Of a stretch of DNA of 64,000 bases, positions 44,560 to 56,929 are shown in pieces; positions within the stretch are counted from its first letter, which is position 1; every line of letters begins with the position of its first letter. Source of the stretch: Eucalyptus grandis (Eukaryota > Streptophyta > Magnoliopsida > Myrtales > Myrtaceae); contig NC_052612.1 in assembly GCF_016545825.1 (NCBI RefSeq), positions 39,105,738-39,169,737 of the forward strand, written 5' to 3'. Under the pieces are notes generated by a model. It saw only the letters and a list, made by a program, of their open reading frames with translations. It did not search any database and was not told the DNA's origin. The translations under genes were made by a program, and so were the position numbers.

Positions 44560-47110
44560 ATGTGTGCAAATAAGGTCAGGTTTTAAGAGTGGGAACTAGA
44601 AGAAGGAACGACTCTATACTAGAGATCTGCGGATGATGATGCCCTTTTATGAACAAGAGGTTTATTTCCTTTGCAAAGACTTCAAAGTTCGGAATAGTCT
44701 ATTCCTGATTCATACCGTGAAAAATCACTCTTACTTCCTTATTTTTCACTAATAAATAAATATATACATAAAATGAAAAGAAGTTTGCTGAATAGAGTAT
44801 TAAGAACATTGATAAGCTATGTAAGTACTCTATTTACAAATTATCATTGGTTAATTTATAAGTTCAAATGCATATAAAGTTAATCCTAGGAGGTAATGAG
44901 ATGTTAATTTGGAAAGTTTAAATGTAATAACGGAGAGTTAAATTTTATAGATGGAGCAATCTTTTGTTGGATTTGAAAGAAAATCGTGGGTAGTGGGATT
45001 AAGCTAATTTTTAAAATTATGCGAAAATAAGTATTGACTATTTCTTGTACTCCTAAAATAAAAATAATCAATCAATCATATTATCTTTCATTATGAACAT
45101 TAGTAAGAAACATGGAGTATGATAAAAGAAAATGCTAAAGCAAAAATTGAATTCTTTTAAATGTGTTAGCAAAATAAAGATCATTGCGAGTCTTATTCGG
45201 CTTCTTTACTACATTGACTCTTCTATTTACCTTAGACCAACTCTATCTCCATGATGACCTTTTCAACAAAGTTAGAGATGGTCGGTGGGATGCTGATCTT
45301 GACAAAAACTTAGACAATCGTTCAATTAACCAAACGTATAGATAGGGCAAGACTGTTTTGTACGTGAGTAACACGTTTTTTTAAAGACAAAAAAGCTTTA
45401 TTCAGACAAATAATTCTAAGTGTATGAAATACTATAGACAAAATAAATCATGAGCCTAAACCTGAATGAATTACCCAAATATGGATTTGGAAACCGTATC
45501 ATGACATATCTTTACTCTCCATATACAAGCAGATTCTTTTATCATTATACTAATCTCAAGGCTTTCAAGTAAAATATGTTGAAAGGAGAATTCTAAACCA
45601 AATTGAACATGCATCGATATTAATTATATAAGCATCAATGTGTGAACACAATCATCGAAAAGACTGTGAGGTTAAGTAAATACAAGACAAATTGAGTGAT
45701 AAAACTTCTCTGTTTATGCAATTAGGTTATAGCCATGTTGTCAAGTGTTTATGCATAATTAGTACGAACTAGTTCAATATCCACTATTGAGCGGATGATA
45801 CAAGAAAAATTCAGTGTACTTAAAATTATGAAATTTTCTTAATTTATTCTTAATAAACGAAGGGTTAAATCAACAAATAAAAAGAAAAAAGTAGTTGCAT
45901 CCGATACATGACAAAATACAAAGTGTGGTACCACCGCGTGAGAATCCCGGTAACTTTATTGACGACGTCAACCTTCTTAAATGTAATGAGAACGCGAGCT
46001 GATCTTTAAACCTGCAGATTGCACTATTTCTACTGCAGACCCCAGAAAGGACACAACGGGCGTCAACGCCCTCTTGCGCGTTACAACATTGCCTTGTGAT
46101 TGGTTAATTCCCATATTTTCCACACGGACAGGCACTTTCTTTCCGCGTTGTACTAGTTTCACGACTTTTGGGTAATAATGTTGAAGTAGAATTATAAACC
46201 AAATCAAACGCACATCAATAGTAATTATATGGACATCAATGCATGAAGAGATTGTGAATCAAACAAATAAAAGATTAATTGAGTCATAAAATTTCTCCAT
46301 CGGTCATTCCCGTGTTAACAAGTGCTTATTTTGCATATTTATTAATTCGAATTACTTCAATTTTTGAATATTTAGTACACATGATACAAGAGAAACTAAA
46401 TCTATTTTTTTTTCTTGATTTATTTGTGAATAAACGAAGGCTTAAAACAGTCAACAAAAAATTCCAGGTTCCCTCATGTTAAAAAAGTGGGAGGCATCCC
46501 CAAGCATCACAATTGACAATAGACAATGCAGTGATTAAGGTTGTACCTCACCACAACACATGAACTCGAGAACTCCGTTGAGGGTGGCCTTGCCTACCAA
46601 GTAACCTTCATGGGCTAACAAGACCGTATTCCTTAATTTTACATGCCGATATTTGCATGCCTCAACCCTAATTGAGGAAAAAAGTTTTTCTTCCTTCTCT
46701 CTAGCAAATACCTTGAAGTTTACATTCCAAAGTTCAGACGAAATAATTTAAGGTCATACTCAACATCAAATCTCACGCTCCCTTATTTAAAAAATGTGGG
46801 GAGGCATTCCATGCACGACAATTGACAATAGACATGGTGGGGTACTACCATGTGAGGTTTCTAGTAATTATATTGACGAAGTCGACCTTCTTAAAAGTAA
46901 CGAGAACGCAAGCCAATTTTCAAACCTTCAGGTTGCACCATTTTTATTGCCAACCATAGCAAGGCTACAACGTGCGCCGCTCACGTGTCTATTCCCAATT
47001 TCCCATGATGTTCCAAATTCTGTGTTACAACATTACCGCGTGCGTGGTTAGATTACGTGGTTTTCATCTATGATCAATTGGTCAACAAAACTTGACATCT
47101 AATTAGAAAT
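44560..47110. repeat. Duplicated kinase 5' flank, block C
   Basis: It is homologous to blocks A, B and D throughout (for example AGTATTAAGAACATTGATAA at 44796, GACGAAGTCGACCTTCTTAA at 46876, and CATCTAATTAGAAATATTTT at the end). It carries the uninterrupted version of the flank and so serves as the empty-site reference for several insertions. No gene is seen; short ORFs are not conserved. Confidence 0.75.
44640..44652 (-). promoter_or_regulatory. Degenerate TATA position of copy 2
   Basis: The minus strand reads CATAAAAGGG where copies 1 and 3 have TATAAAAGG. The first T has become C. The promoter may be weakened, or a neighbouring AT tract may serve instead. Confidence 0.45.
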
Positions 47111-47231
47111 ATTTTCATCACTAATAAATAGATATATACATAAAATGAAAAGAAGTAAGGTCAGATGTTTCGAGTGGGAACTAGAAGAAGAAGGAATGCC
47201 CTCTGGTAGTAGAGATCTGCAAATGATGATG

Positions 47232-47240
47232 CCTTTTATA
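47232..47240 (-). promoter_or_regulatory. Orphan TATA box in the gene-less block D
   Basis: TATAAAAGG on the minus strand, identical to copies 1 and 3, but no receptor ORF follows. It now faces the distal end of block C. Confidence 0.5.
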
Positions 47241-47733
47241 AACAAGAGGTTTATCTCCTGTTGAAAGACTTCACAGCTTGGAATAGTCTAGTCCTGATTC
47301 ATACCGGGAAAAATCTCTCTTACTTCCTTAATTTTCACTAATAAATAAATACATACGTAAAGTGAAAAGAAGTTTGCCGAATGGAGTATTGAGAATTGAT
47401 AAGATATGTAAATGCTCTATTTGCAAATTATCTATTGGTTAATTATGAGTTTAAAGCATTTAAAGTTAATCTTGAGGAGGTAATTATATGATAATTTGAA
47501 AGAAATGTAACAATGGAGAGTTAAGTTCCATGGATAGAGAGCAATTTTTTGTTGGAATTAAAACAAAATTGTGGGTAGTGGGATTAAGCTAATTTATGAA
47601 ATTATGCGAAAATATGCATTAACTGTTTCTTGTACTCCTAAAATAAAATTAATCAATCAATAACCTTATCTTTCACCAAAATCATTTGTGTTATGAACTT
47701 TAATAAGCAAGATTTAGAACAAGCAAGATTTAG

Positions 47734-48960
47734 GGGAAAAAAGTACCAAAAAAGTCCTAAACCTATTGCATTGGTACCAATTCAGTCCTAAACTTTTCAA
47801 TTGGACCAATTCAGTCCTAAACCTTTTAATATTGGTACCAATTCAGTTCATCAGACCAATTTTGGCCGGCCGGTGGCCGGACGTTGACGTGGCAATTTTT
47901 ATGATTTTCGAATTTTTTCATGATTTTTATTAATTTTTTCCTTTTTCTTTTATTTTTCCTTTTCTTTTCTGCTTTCTTCTTCGTTGTTGCCGGCGAGCCT
48001 CATCGGAGGCTCGCCGGCCCACCGGGCAAGGGCCGCGGCCCTAGCCCGGCCTCTCCCAGAGCCGCCGGCGAGGGGGCTTCGCCCGGATCTGGGCGAGGCC
48101 AACCTCGCCCGCAGCTAGCGAGGCCATGGCGGCCATCGCCAGGGCGGAGGCGAGGGCCGCGAAGCCCTCGACGGCCGCCGACGAGGGTCGCGACCCTCGC
48201 TCAGCCTCGCCCTAGCCTTGCCGTTGAGTCCCGGTGCCTCCTCCGCTATCGACCCCTGGAGCTTCTCGACCTTGTCACCGTTGCCCTCACCTCCACGAGA
48301 TCCCAATTCGAGACCCTGGTTTCCCACCTCTCGCGACTCACGCCGCCGCTCCTCCGCCCAATCTTCGCCTTCGAAACCCTAGCCCGCCGCCCCAACACCC
48401 TCCTCTCCTTCTTCCGAGGCCGGCCTCGCCCGCAGCCCCGGGCAAGGCCGAGCAAGGGTCGCGACCCTCGCCGGCGGCTGGCGGGTTTCGCGGCCCTCGC
48501 CTCCGCCCTAGCGATGGCCGCCATGGCCTCGCCAGCCGCGGGCGAGCTGGCCTCGCCCGATCCGGCGAAGCCACCTTGCCGGCGGCTCGGGAGAGGCCGG
48601 GCGAGGGCCGCAACCCTCACCGGCGGCGGGCGGGGCTTCGCGGCCCTCGCCCGGTGGCCGACGAGCCTCACCGGAGGCTCGCCGAGTAACAGCAAAGAAG
48701 AAAGCAGAAAAAAAAAAAAAGGAAAAAATTAATAAAAATTAATAAAAAATTCAAAAAATCATTAAAAAATCATTAAAAGGCCACGTCGGCGTCCAGCCAC
48801 CAGCCGACGTCCATGTCAAGCACCGGCCGGCCAAAATTGGCCGGATGGACTGAATTGGTACCAATATTAAAAGGTTTAGGACTGAATTGGTCCAATTGAA
48901 AAGTTTATGACTGAATTGGTACCAATGCAATAGGTTTATGACTTTTTTGGTACTTTTCCC
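47734..48960. mobile_element. Mutator-like fold-back element with GC-rich cargo
   Basis: The ends are GGGAAAAAAGTACC on the left and, reversed, GGGAAAAGTACC on the right. The outer inverted repeats reach about 170 bp (both with AACCTATTGCATTGGTACCA). The exact 10-bp CAAGATTTAG at 47724-47733 and 48961-48970 is the target duplication, in the Mutator range. A second, GC-rich pair of inverted arms lies inside (about 47985-48210 and 48430-48690). The centre (48215-48430) is unpaired and looks like a captured host gene piece. The long ORFs on both strands (for example 47920-48732) reflect GC content and the inverted arms; no transposase is encoded, so it is non-autonomous. Confidence 0.8.
48215..48430 (+). 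other. Possible captured gene fragment in the fold-back loop
   Basis: This unpaired loop translates on the plus strand to FETLVSHLSRLTPPLLRP followed by RRPNTLLSFFRG. The style is like the N-terminal region of a plant pentatricopeptide protein, where phrases such as LLSFFRW occur. Pack-MULEs often carry such fragments. The match is from memory of the family's style only, so the source gene is uncertain. Confidence 0.35.
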
Positions 48961-48970
48961 CAAGATTTAG

Positions 48971-50266
48971 TATGATAAAAGAAAATGCTATTTAAATTTT
49001 TAAAAAATAGAATTTTTTTTTAATGTGTTGGCAAAATAAAGATCATTGCGAGTCTTATTCGGCTTCTTTACTACATCGACTCTTACTATTTACCTTAGAC
49101 AAGCTCTGTCTCCATGATGACCTTCTAGAAAAAAAAGTTAAAGATGACCAATGGGGTGCTGATTTTGCCAAAAATTTAGACAATGTTCCGATCAACCAAA
49201 CGCGTAGATAGGGTAAGTCTAACTAGTTTCGTTTGTGAGTAACGCGTTTTCTTAAAGACAAAAAAGCTTACTTCAGACATATAACTCTAAGCATATGAAA
49301 TACCATAAACAGAGTAAATCATTAGCCTAAATCTAAAGGGGTTACCCAAATATAGATTTGGGAAACCGTATTGTGCCATGTCTTTAATCCACATAAACAA
49401 GCACATTCTTTTATCATGATACTAATCTCAAGACTTTTGAGTAAAACATGTTGAAAGGAGAATCCTAAACCAAATCGAATACGCATTGATATGTGTGAAC
49501 ACAATCACCAAAAAGATTGTGAGATCAAGCGAATACAAGACGAATTGAGTGATAAAACTTTTATGTCCATGCAATTAAGTGATGGCTGTGTTATCAAGCA
49601 TTTATGCATATTTAGTATGAACTAATTCAATTTCCAATATTGAGTACGCATGATACATGAAAAATCAAGTGTACTCAAAATTATGAATTTTTCTTAATTT
49701 ATTCTTCATAAACGAAGGGTTAACTCAATAAATAAATAAACAAAAGTAGTTGCATCCGATACATGACAAAAGACATGGCATGGTACCACCACGTGAGAGC
49801 CCCGGCAATTTTCTTGACGAAGTCAACCTTCTTAAATGTAATGCACTATTTCTACTGCAGACCCCAGAAAGGTTACAATAGGCGTCAACGTCCTCTTGCG
49901 CGTTACAACATCGCCTTGTGATTGGTTAATTCACAATTTTTCGACACGGATAGGCATTTTCTTTCCGCATTGTACTAGTCGCACGACTTTTGGATAATAA
50001 TGTTGAAGTAGAATCATAAACCAAATCGAACGCACATCAATAGTAATTATATGAACATCAATGTGTGAAGAGATTGTGAAATCAAACAAACAAAAGATTA
50101 ATTGAGTGGTAAAATTTCTCCGTCGGTCAATCCCATGTTTACAAGTGCTTATTATGCATATTTAATTTGAACTACTTCAATTTTCGAACATCGAGTGTAC
50201 ATGATACAAGAGAAAGTAAATCTATTCAAAATTATGAACTTTCTTTTCTTGATTCATTTGTGAATA
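48971..50266. repeat. Block D flank between the fold-back element and the SINE
   Basis: It is the same flank sequence as blocks A and C (TCTTATTCGGCTTCTTTACT at 49052, TTGCGCGTTACAACATCGCC at 49895). It has no gene. Confidence 0.65.
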
Positions 50267-50280
50267 AACAAAGGCTTAAA

Positions 50281-50478
50281 CCCACCGGCGGGTAGCTGCG
50301 TTGGCAGAGGCGTTCCCAATAGCTGACCAAAAGGCGAAAGGTTCGAATCTCCACATTGCCATATGCGTCTTAAGTAGGGGGTCATGGTGGTGGGGTCATG
50401 TGCTAGTCCCCCCGAGGTATAGTCGGTGGTCTATTGTGGGTTGTGAGCACCCGTAAGGTGTGCCAGGCCAGATCCTCA

Positions 50479-50510
<32 letters not shown>
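50281..50510 (+). mobile_element. tRNA-derived SINE, about 230 bp
   Basis: A polymerase III A box (TAGCTGCGTTGG, 50293-50304) and B box (GGTTCGAATCTCC, 50340-50352) are about 36 bp apart. The 3' end is an A run of about 28. AACAAAGGCTTAAA at 50267-50280 and 50511-50524 is an exact 14-bp target duplication. It sits inside block D, so it is younger than the duplication. The 3' end before the tail (CCTCAATATT) differs from the TTTACC tail of the micro-insertions. Confidence 0.85.
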
Positions 50511-50512
<2 letters not shown>

Positions 50513-50524
50513 CAAAGGCTTAAA

Positions 50525-51138
50525 TAGTCAACAAAAATTCCACTTTCCTTCATATAAAAAAAGTGGGAGGCATCCCTAGACATGACAAATGACAATAGAT
50601 ATGGTGGTAGTTGATGTTGTACCTCACTACAACACAAGAGCTCAAGAGTTTCACTAAGGGTCGCCCCACCTATCAAGTAACTTTCATGGGCTGACAAGCT
50701 GGGCTTAGTCTTGTTCGGCTCCTTTATTCCATCCACACCTCCATCATCACCTTAGACCGCCCTTATCCCCACATTACCTTTTTGACCAAAAGTTAAAAGA
50801 CTGGTCGGTGGTGGGATCCTGATTTTGCCCAAAACACGCGCAATCTTCTAATCAACCAAACCTTAAGACTATATTTTGCATGCAATGAACTTGTTTTCTT
50901 AAGCTTACTTTAAAAAGGTAACTTCAAGTCTATGAAATAATATTAAATTATGTCTTGAATTTATGCTGTGTATGAAATTCATTCTATGGGAAGATTTTGA
51001 TTTATTCAAAATCTGATGTTGCCTTTGACGGATGATAATCTTGGATTATAGGGAATATATATAAAATCCAAGATTCAGCACAAGATATGGGTGGTGACTT
51101 CTCCAAGTTTGACTATTTGACTAAGAAGTGGATGTCTC
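50525..51138. repeat. End of block D and start of another flank fragment
   Basis: To about 50705 it matches 28380-28500 and 46490-46620. From 50708 (TTCGGCTCCTTTATTCCATC) it matches a different part of the flank (about 9190-9460). This abrupt switch indicates a deletion or a further partial unit. No gene is seen. Confidence 0.5.
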
Positions 51139-51141
51139 TTA

Positions 51142-54100
51142 AGGTGCGTTCGTTTCGCAGAAAATTAATAATTTTGTCACGCCTCGATCCTCGAGCATGC
51201 ACCCATCCCTCACCTTGGTCGATTAAATAGCTACATCCCAGGATGCATCGCCGACCCTTTCATTTTAAGACTCATGCAGAAGCATATAAAATCCTCAGAC
51301 AATAAAGCAATGGGATAAGAAAGTAGGGCCATAATTTTCATACTGAAATTCACAAACACACTTTTGTATAAGCACCTCATAGTATATAATACAATACTAT
51401 TCACAGGAGTTTGATCTAACACTTATCCACATATAATCAAGGTCTCTCAAAACAGGATGGGATCTCAGTTCTCATCCGGGTCGTACTTAGGATCCTCATT
51501 TGGATCATCTTCTTCTTCTAAATCTTCCTCATCCTCAAGTTTCACATCAGGGTTCTCCTTCTCAGGTTTCTCCTTCTCGGGCTCCTCATAAGGGTCCTGA
51601 AATAATTATACAATAATCATTGAGACAACGTCTCAGCAAATTCTACCCCCTAAGACTCGATTAATAAACCAATACGCTAACAGGGCTACCTATGCACGCA
51701 CGGGTCAGAGGACTTACCTTGGCCTCAGATTCCACCTGCATATTAGCACAGTTCAATAAGCACCCAAGCAATCACATCATAAATCGATATCTCGATCAAT
51801 CGACCTAGTCGATTTCATGTCAACGATGACCATTCCCCAGCCGTTTCAATCAATACTACCTATAAGTCCGATCATACCCAGGACTGCTTATTATAAGCCG
51901 ATAATAGGTAGTATAGCTCAACAGAAGCTGCCAGCCATACTTTCATAGTATGCTGAAAATTATATATTTAATCAAATCACCATTTTTATCATTCTCGATA
52001 AAAATAGCCGTGTGTGGGTACACGGTCGGTCTTAGCCAAAATATCATAATTTCCTTTCTATAAATCCCACCATTTTCTGTAGTCCACCAAAAAAAAAAAT
52101 TGGCATTATCAACTGATGCCCGGTTATTTTTCAATTAATAACCAACGACTATTCAATTAAAAAATAATTCCCAATTTCACAAATAATTCAATTTAGCACA
52201 AAATAAAGCTCAATTAAATAAATGGACTATGTCACGAAAATCAGCATAAAATTCCGGTCATCGGCTATCCCTGCCTAATTTCCAGAAAATAAATAATTAA
52301 TTAAATAATTTCGAAAATTAATAAACAATTACTAAAAATCCAATTTATGCCCGTAATACCCGATTGGAGGTGAACCCGATCAGGAAAAATCCTGAGATGC
52401 ATTCGATAAATAGGAGTACGTCTCTACTTGCTAATTACACTAATCAACCACATAACATGCATAATTAAATCACTAATTAAATTACTCTAAACTAATCTAA
52501 TCACCTAATTGCACTTAATTAAATCTAATCAACCCTTAAGCATAATTAGCAAACTAAGAAAGCATTAGTGAGTAAAACTCACTTGATTAAAAGTGGAGAC
52601 CGGATCACCGCGACGGCGGCCGAACTTGGGCTTGCGACGACACCTATGGGCTTGGAGCGGGCCTAAAATTGGCCCAACAAATCTCAATCTAATCTGAGAT
52701 TTGTTTTTGAATTGGACCGGGCCTGAAGCAGGCTGACTTCGCGGGCTTGGGCCTTAAAATTGCGGGCTTCTGCTCTTGTTGGGCTTCGCTGGACTGGGCT
52801 GAAATCCAATGGGCTGAAGACTTTGAATAGACTGAGAATGGGCTGTCTTCGTTGGGCTGCTGAACTTTTCGTGGGCTTCAAATGGCCCAACTGTTGGGCT
52901 TGAACACAACCGAAGATGGGCTTGCAGTAGGACTCACGGGCTGGGCTGTGGGCTGGCGTGCAAGCTGGGCCAGGCGAGAGAAGCAGCAAAGGAGCGGCTT
53001 CGGTTGACTTGCTTCGTGGAGATGGGCGAGCTGGAGAAGACCACGCGCTGAAGACTTGGTGGACGGTGGGTGATGTGCTGGCCGCTGCCTCGATTAGAGA
53101 ACTGACGCGGACGAAGGCAGCACAGGACACGGAACTGCTGGCAAGACACGGACGAAGACGCTGGACTGCTCGGTGGAATCGTGGGCGCTGGAGTTTTGAC
53201 CGAGAGAAGCAGGATGATGCGTGGCGTCTGGACGATGCTGGGTCAACAACTCGCCGAGGGATCACCAAATTTGACCGAGACGTGGACGTTGGGCTTGCTT
53301 CGTGTCTTCGGTGGATGATGGCTTCATGTGGTCAACCCAACAACTTGCTTAAAGAACTTTGACCCATGGAGGCTGAACATTAGACGAATGGCAGCAAGGA
53401 GGGGGGGGTGGTGTTCGTTGGATGAAGATGCAGAGGAAATGAAAACCAACACAAAGGGCAACGGAGAGAGAATTGTGTGGCAGTCGATCGGTGAGGGACA
53501 GCGGAAGTGAGAGAGAAAGCTGGGGTCGTTGGCGCAAAGAGAAACCGGCAGGGATAAGGTAGAAAAATTAAGAGAAATAGTCCAAATTCCATAAATGCTT
53601 GTCCCCAAAAGTCTTCAGTATTATCTTATATGCCCCCTAATACTTTCCCACTTAAAAATTCTCTAAATTAACCAATTTTGAAGCCCAAAATTGCTGAGCA
53701 TTGTAAAGCTCCGAATTTCCATTTTTAGTCTTCAATTTTCTCACCCAATTTCCTAAATTGAGGTCCAATTTCAATGAAGAAAAATCCCAAACAATTTTCT
53801 ATAGGTCCCCGACATCAAAGGTTCAGCTTGGAAGTCCAAATATCCTTTAATTTGGCCTGTCCAATTTTCCGCTAATTTTTTGTGACGTCCGAATCGATTT
53901 TTCGTAAAAATCTCGGGATCTCCGAAAAATCTTCTGAGTCGATGTTCCTAGAATTTATTGTGACATGACAGAATCTTCAATTTCTGAAATCGGACTCGAA
54001 TTCGCGGTTAATTTCCATTCGACGCATTTTTAGCGCGACCTAGGCTACCGGGTAGTTTTCAGAGATTTTTAGTGCAAATGACCCGTGGTCGATTTTCTTC

Positions 54101-54736
54101 GAGCCACAATGAAACCACTCGACACATTGGTAACTCTCAATGGTCGTGAAAATCTTAAGGTTTCAATTACGAGCACAAGGTACCCAAAACGATAGAAAAT
54201 CGGTCTAGTGCTGTTCGATGAGAATTTTGCCATTAGGTGAAATCACCCATACTTTGATCACACATTTCAGTCAAATCAACCTATCCCCGATCACCGATCG
54301 ATTTTGACAATGCCGTAACGACCCTTGCGGACTAGCACGATCAAGCGGTCGACTTCTGGTCAAATTCTCAAGTCCATTGCATTAAAATATCTTAATGACT
54401 TCCCCAGATAGTCTAGTTATCTCACGAGTGATCGACTCTGAGAATAATACTATAGACGCGTTGATGAAAGGCCCGATTTATTCAATTGAAAACAATACTG
54501 AAAATTCAGGATGTCACAAATTTGAATAATATTTTCCAAAAAATAATAGCTTGTATCATTGAAAAAATTAGTTAATCAAAAAATATTTTCATAATCGATA
54601 GCAATCTATGCCTAATTGTTTTTGTATGTAATAATAAAATTTTCCATTCATTTATTTTTATATGTGATGCAAGTGCTTATTTTTCGATTTTTTTTTTTTT
54701 TTTGAAATTACTCATTTTCTATGGAACCATGCACCC
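51142..54736. mobile_element. Harbinger-type MITE split by solo LTR 2
   Basis: The left end AGGTGCGTTCGTTTCGCAG (51142) and the right end, reversed, GGGTGCATGGTTCCATAG (54736) are inverted repeats; TTA at 51139-51141 and 54737-54739 is the target duplication. Without the LTR it is about 245 bp and aligns with the MITE at 8681-8898. The solo LTR went into its left arm at AATTT. Confidence 0.6.
51175..54518. mobile_element. Giant solo LTR, family 1, second copy (3344 bp)
   Basis: TGTCACGCCTCGATCC ... AGGATGTCACA, with the exact target duplication AATTT at 51170-51174 and 54519-54523. It aligns with 4411-7845 over most of its length; the last 550 bp are best conserved (for example GTGCAAATGACCCGTGGTCG, AGTCTAGTTATCTCACGAGT). 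There is no internal coding domain. It contains a GC-richer middle (52600-53550) with random ORFs on both strands. Confidence 0.88.
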
Positions 54737-54739
54737 TTA

Positions 54740-55034
54740 GTCTTCCTTAGTTAACATAAAAGGCGCACGAGAAAAAGGGCAGCTCTTGTTTAAGCCGAAT
54801 GATGTCCTCCAAAAAGAATTAACAACAAGCGAACATAGGACTCTTTCTTGGACGCACAAAAGAGTTTGTTCTAGGGTTAACCTTAGACGACCTTGGACCG
54901 ACCCAATCCTATCGGTCCCGGTTTGACTCCCGAGAGACCGGGTCGGTCCTTAGTCATGGAATTCCTGGACCAACACCGTGCAAGTTAATCCTCACGTCCG
55001 AGAGTCTAGGGTCGGTTCAACCCGAATCAACCCC

Positions 55035-55039
<5 letters not shown>
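54740..55039. other. Noncoding spacer before the LINE
   Basis: A short stretch with repeated GACC/GGTC motifs (GACCGGGTCGGTCC at about 54938). No ORF or known element is recognised. It ends at the AT microsatellite. Confidence 0.4.

Positions 55040-55084
<45 letters not shown>
55040..55084. repeat. (AT)n microsatellite, about 45 bp
   Basis: Uninterrupted TA dinucleotides at the junction with the LINE 3' end. It may have grown from the LINE tail, which would be at this point on the minus strand. Confidence 0.9.
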
Positions 55085-55087
<3 letters not shown>

Positions 55088-55415
55088 GAACGGTAATTGT
55101 ATTAAGCTAAGCCAATATGTACAAGCAATGGTACCAGTTTACACTCAAAACGAACAAGGCATAATGAGTGGAAGGGTGCCAAAATAAAGGAAAAGCCAAC
55201 AAGGCAAAAGCTAGAAGGCAGAAACAGCACAAGGACGGCCACCTCCTAAAGAATGACCAAAACAAAAGAAGGCAACCAACCAGCCAAACAATGGCAACCC
55301 AAGCCCAAAACCCAACATAAAAACGATAGAGCCCAACGCGGCAACCAAGAACAAGGTAGGATGCAGCCAGAGGAAGAGAAGAATCTCATATAGCAGAAAC
55401 TCCGCAGTAGGACTC

Positions 55416-56326
55416 CTAAGGAACCACCGAGGATGAATGAAAGATGCAAGGGTCAATCCCCCAGCTACGTTCAAGTCTTCTGTTTCTTGGATTATCCTCC
55501 ACATTTGTAAAAGTCAAGGCCTTATCCTTGACCACCCTAATAAGGTGATTCTTCAAGGCCGGGACCGTGAATATAAGGTTCCTAAAAAGGATCTCATTCA
55601 TGTATTTCCAAATGAGATGGCATAGTGCTCCAAAGGAAAACCGGGCAATGGAGTGATAGAAGTCCTTACCAGGTAAAAATTTCAAAGCCCAGCGAAGGTT
55701 ATCGGCCCAACTGCTATTATGCCAAGGAAGGTTGCATCGAGCCGCCCAAAGAAATGCACAATTGGCTGTAATGCTACAATCGAAAAATAGATGATCAATC
55801 GAATCCGGCGACAATTTGCAAAAAGCACAAACCGCGTCCCCAATCCTGCCATAAGACAAAAGAAAGGCCTGGGTGGGGAGCCGATTCTTGGTGATAAGCT
55901 AGAGATTGAATTGATATCTTGGGGGTAATAGCATTATTCCATATCAAAGAAGCTCACTTGACCCGAGGCTTCTACGTCCTAATTAGGTGCCATGCCGACG
56001 CCACCGAAAATAAGCCGGAAGTACTTCCTACCCAAGTAAAGCGATCCAGTACTTGTGATAAAAAAGGGAGAGGCTACTCCCAAGACTCTAGTACTGCTCG
56101 AATGGACTGACCAGCCGACGAGAAAAGATCCTCCACCGTAGCGAACCTGGGTAAACCAAAACTATAGATCAACAAGTCCGAAAATAAAAGGTTGAGGGGG
56201 CCTCTCATGTGCCAATTGTCGAACCATAAGGACATAGAATGGCCATCCCCTATGCTCCAACAAAAGACCACCGAAACTCCTTCCTAAGATGGAGGATTCT
56301 CTTCCACACCCAAGAGCAAGAGGTGG
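55416..56326 (-). pseudogene. LINE ORF2, C-terminal part with zf-RVT
   Basis: CAFCKLSPDSIDHLFFDC has the Cys/His spacing of the reverse-transcriptase zinc-binding domain (55416-55859). Upstream pieces (56074-56326) read SWVWKRILHLRKEF and SIGDGHSMSLWFDNW, the segment that precedes zf-RVT in plant LINEs. The frame breaks between pieces. It joins 59934 onward once the LTR is ignored. Confidence 0.8.
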
Positions 56327-56929
56327 TGTGACAACCCTCGACGGCCCCCGATCCGATTTGGGTCGCCACAGTTCGCTTACCTTTCACTTTCCTTATTAAC
56401 ATATCACTCACGATACCGTTTCTATTGTAGCGGGTCCATACAACCATGGGGTTTACATCTTTTATTAACGGTCCCTTGCGCAATTTACATAACGGAAGCA
56501 TATCCAACAATTCCCCTCCCTACATTCAGAAATTGATGCACACCAACTAAACATTTATAGATAAAAGCCGTACACTTTTGTTTACATAACTTGATGAACA
56601 TCATTAGTCGATACATCAAAATTGCCACAGTCTTTCTATACTTGGCTATATTTTAAAAAAGATGACCGACATCTTCTCCACAATCGTATGCTTAAGGTCC
56701 ATCAACTAGTGTCGGCGTCCAAAGGTTCCCTCCTTTGCTATCCTTCTCCTCGCGATCATATCCAACCGCTCAAACCATCTACTAATCTGAAATGTTGGTC
56801 CCCAAAAGGGGTGAGTATAACCACTCAGCAGATAGGGAAATCCAATAACAACTCAATGCATCATGAAATCATACATGTATTGCAGGCATTACTTACCTTG
56901 AAGCCATGCGCATACTATCATGCATCATC

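Larger units (their letters stand above)
47153..50710. repeat. Duplicated kinase 5' flank, block D, without its gene
   Basis: It starts with the promoter-proximal segment (AAGGTCAGATGTTTCGAGTG, then the TATA at 47232-47240) and runs through the whole flank. The signal peptide and all coding sequence are missing: the block joins block C directly at about 47153. It is interrupted by the fold-back element (47734-48960) and the SINE (50281-50510). Confidence 0.75.

Noticed and set aside
47920..48732. 270-codon ORF across the fold-back element
   Set aside because: It spans both inverted arms, is matched by long ORFs on the other strand, and is Ala/Arg/Pro-rich from base composition.
50281..50360. 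tRNA gene
   Set aside because: It has A and B boxes but no cloverleaf pairing that I can trace, and it has a poly(A) tail and target duplications, so it is a SINE.
52684..53608. Overlapping ORFs on both strands in solo LTR 2
   Set aside because: They lie in a GC-richer part of the LTR, have no partner in LTR 1 and no domain.
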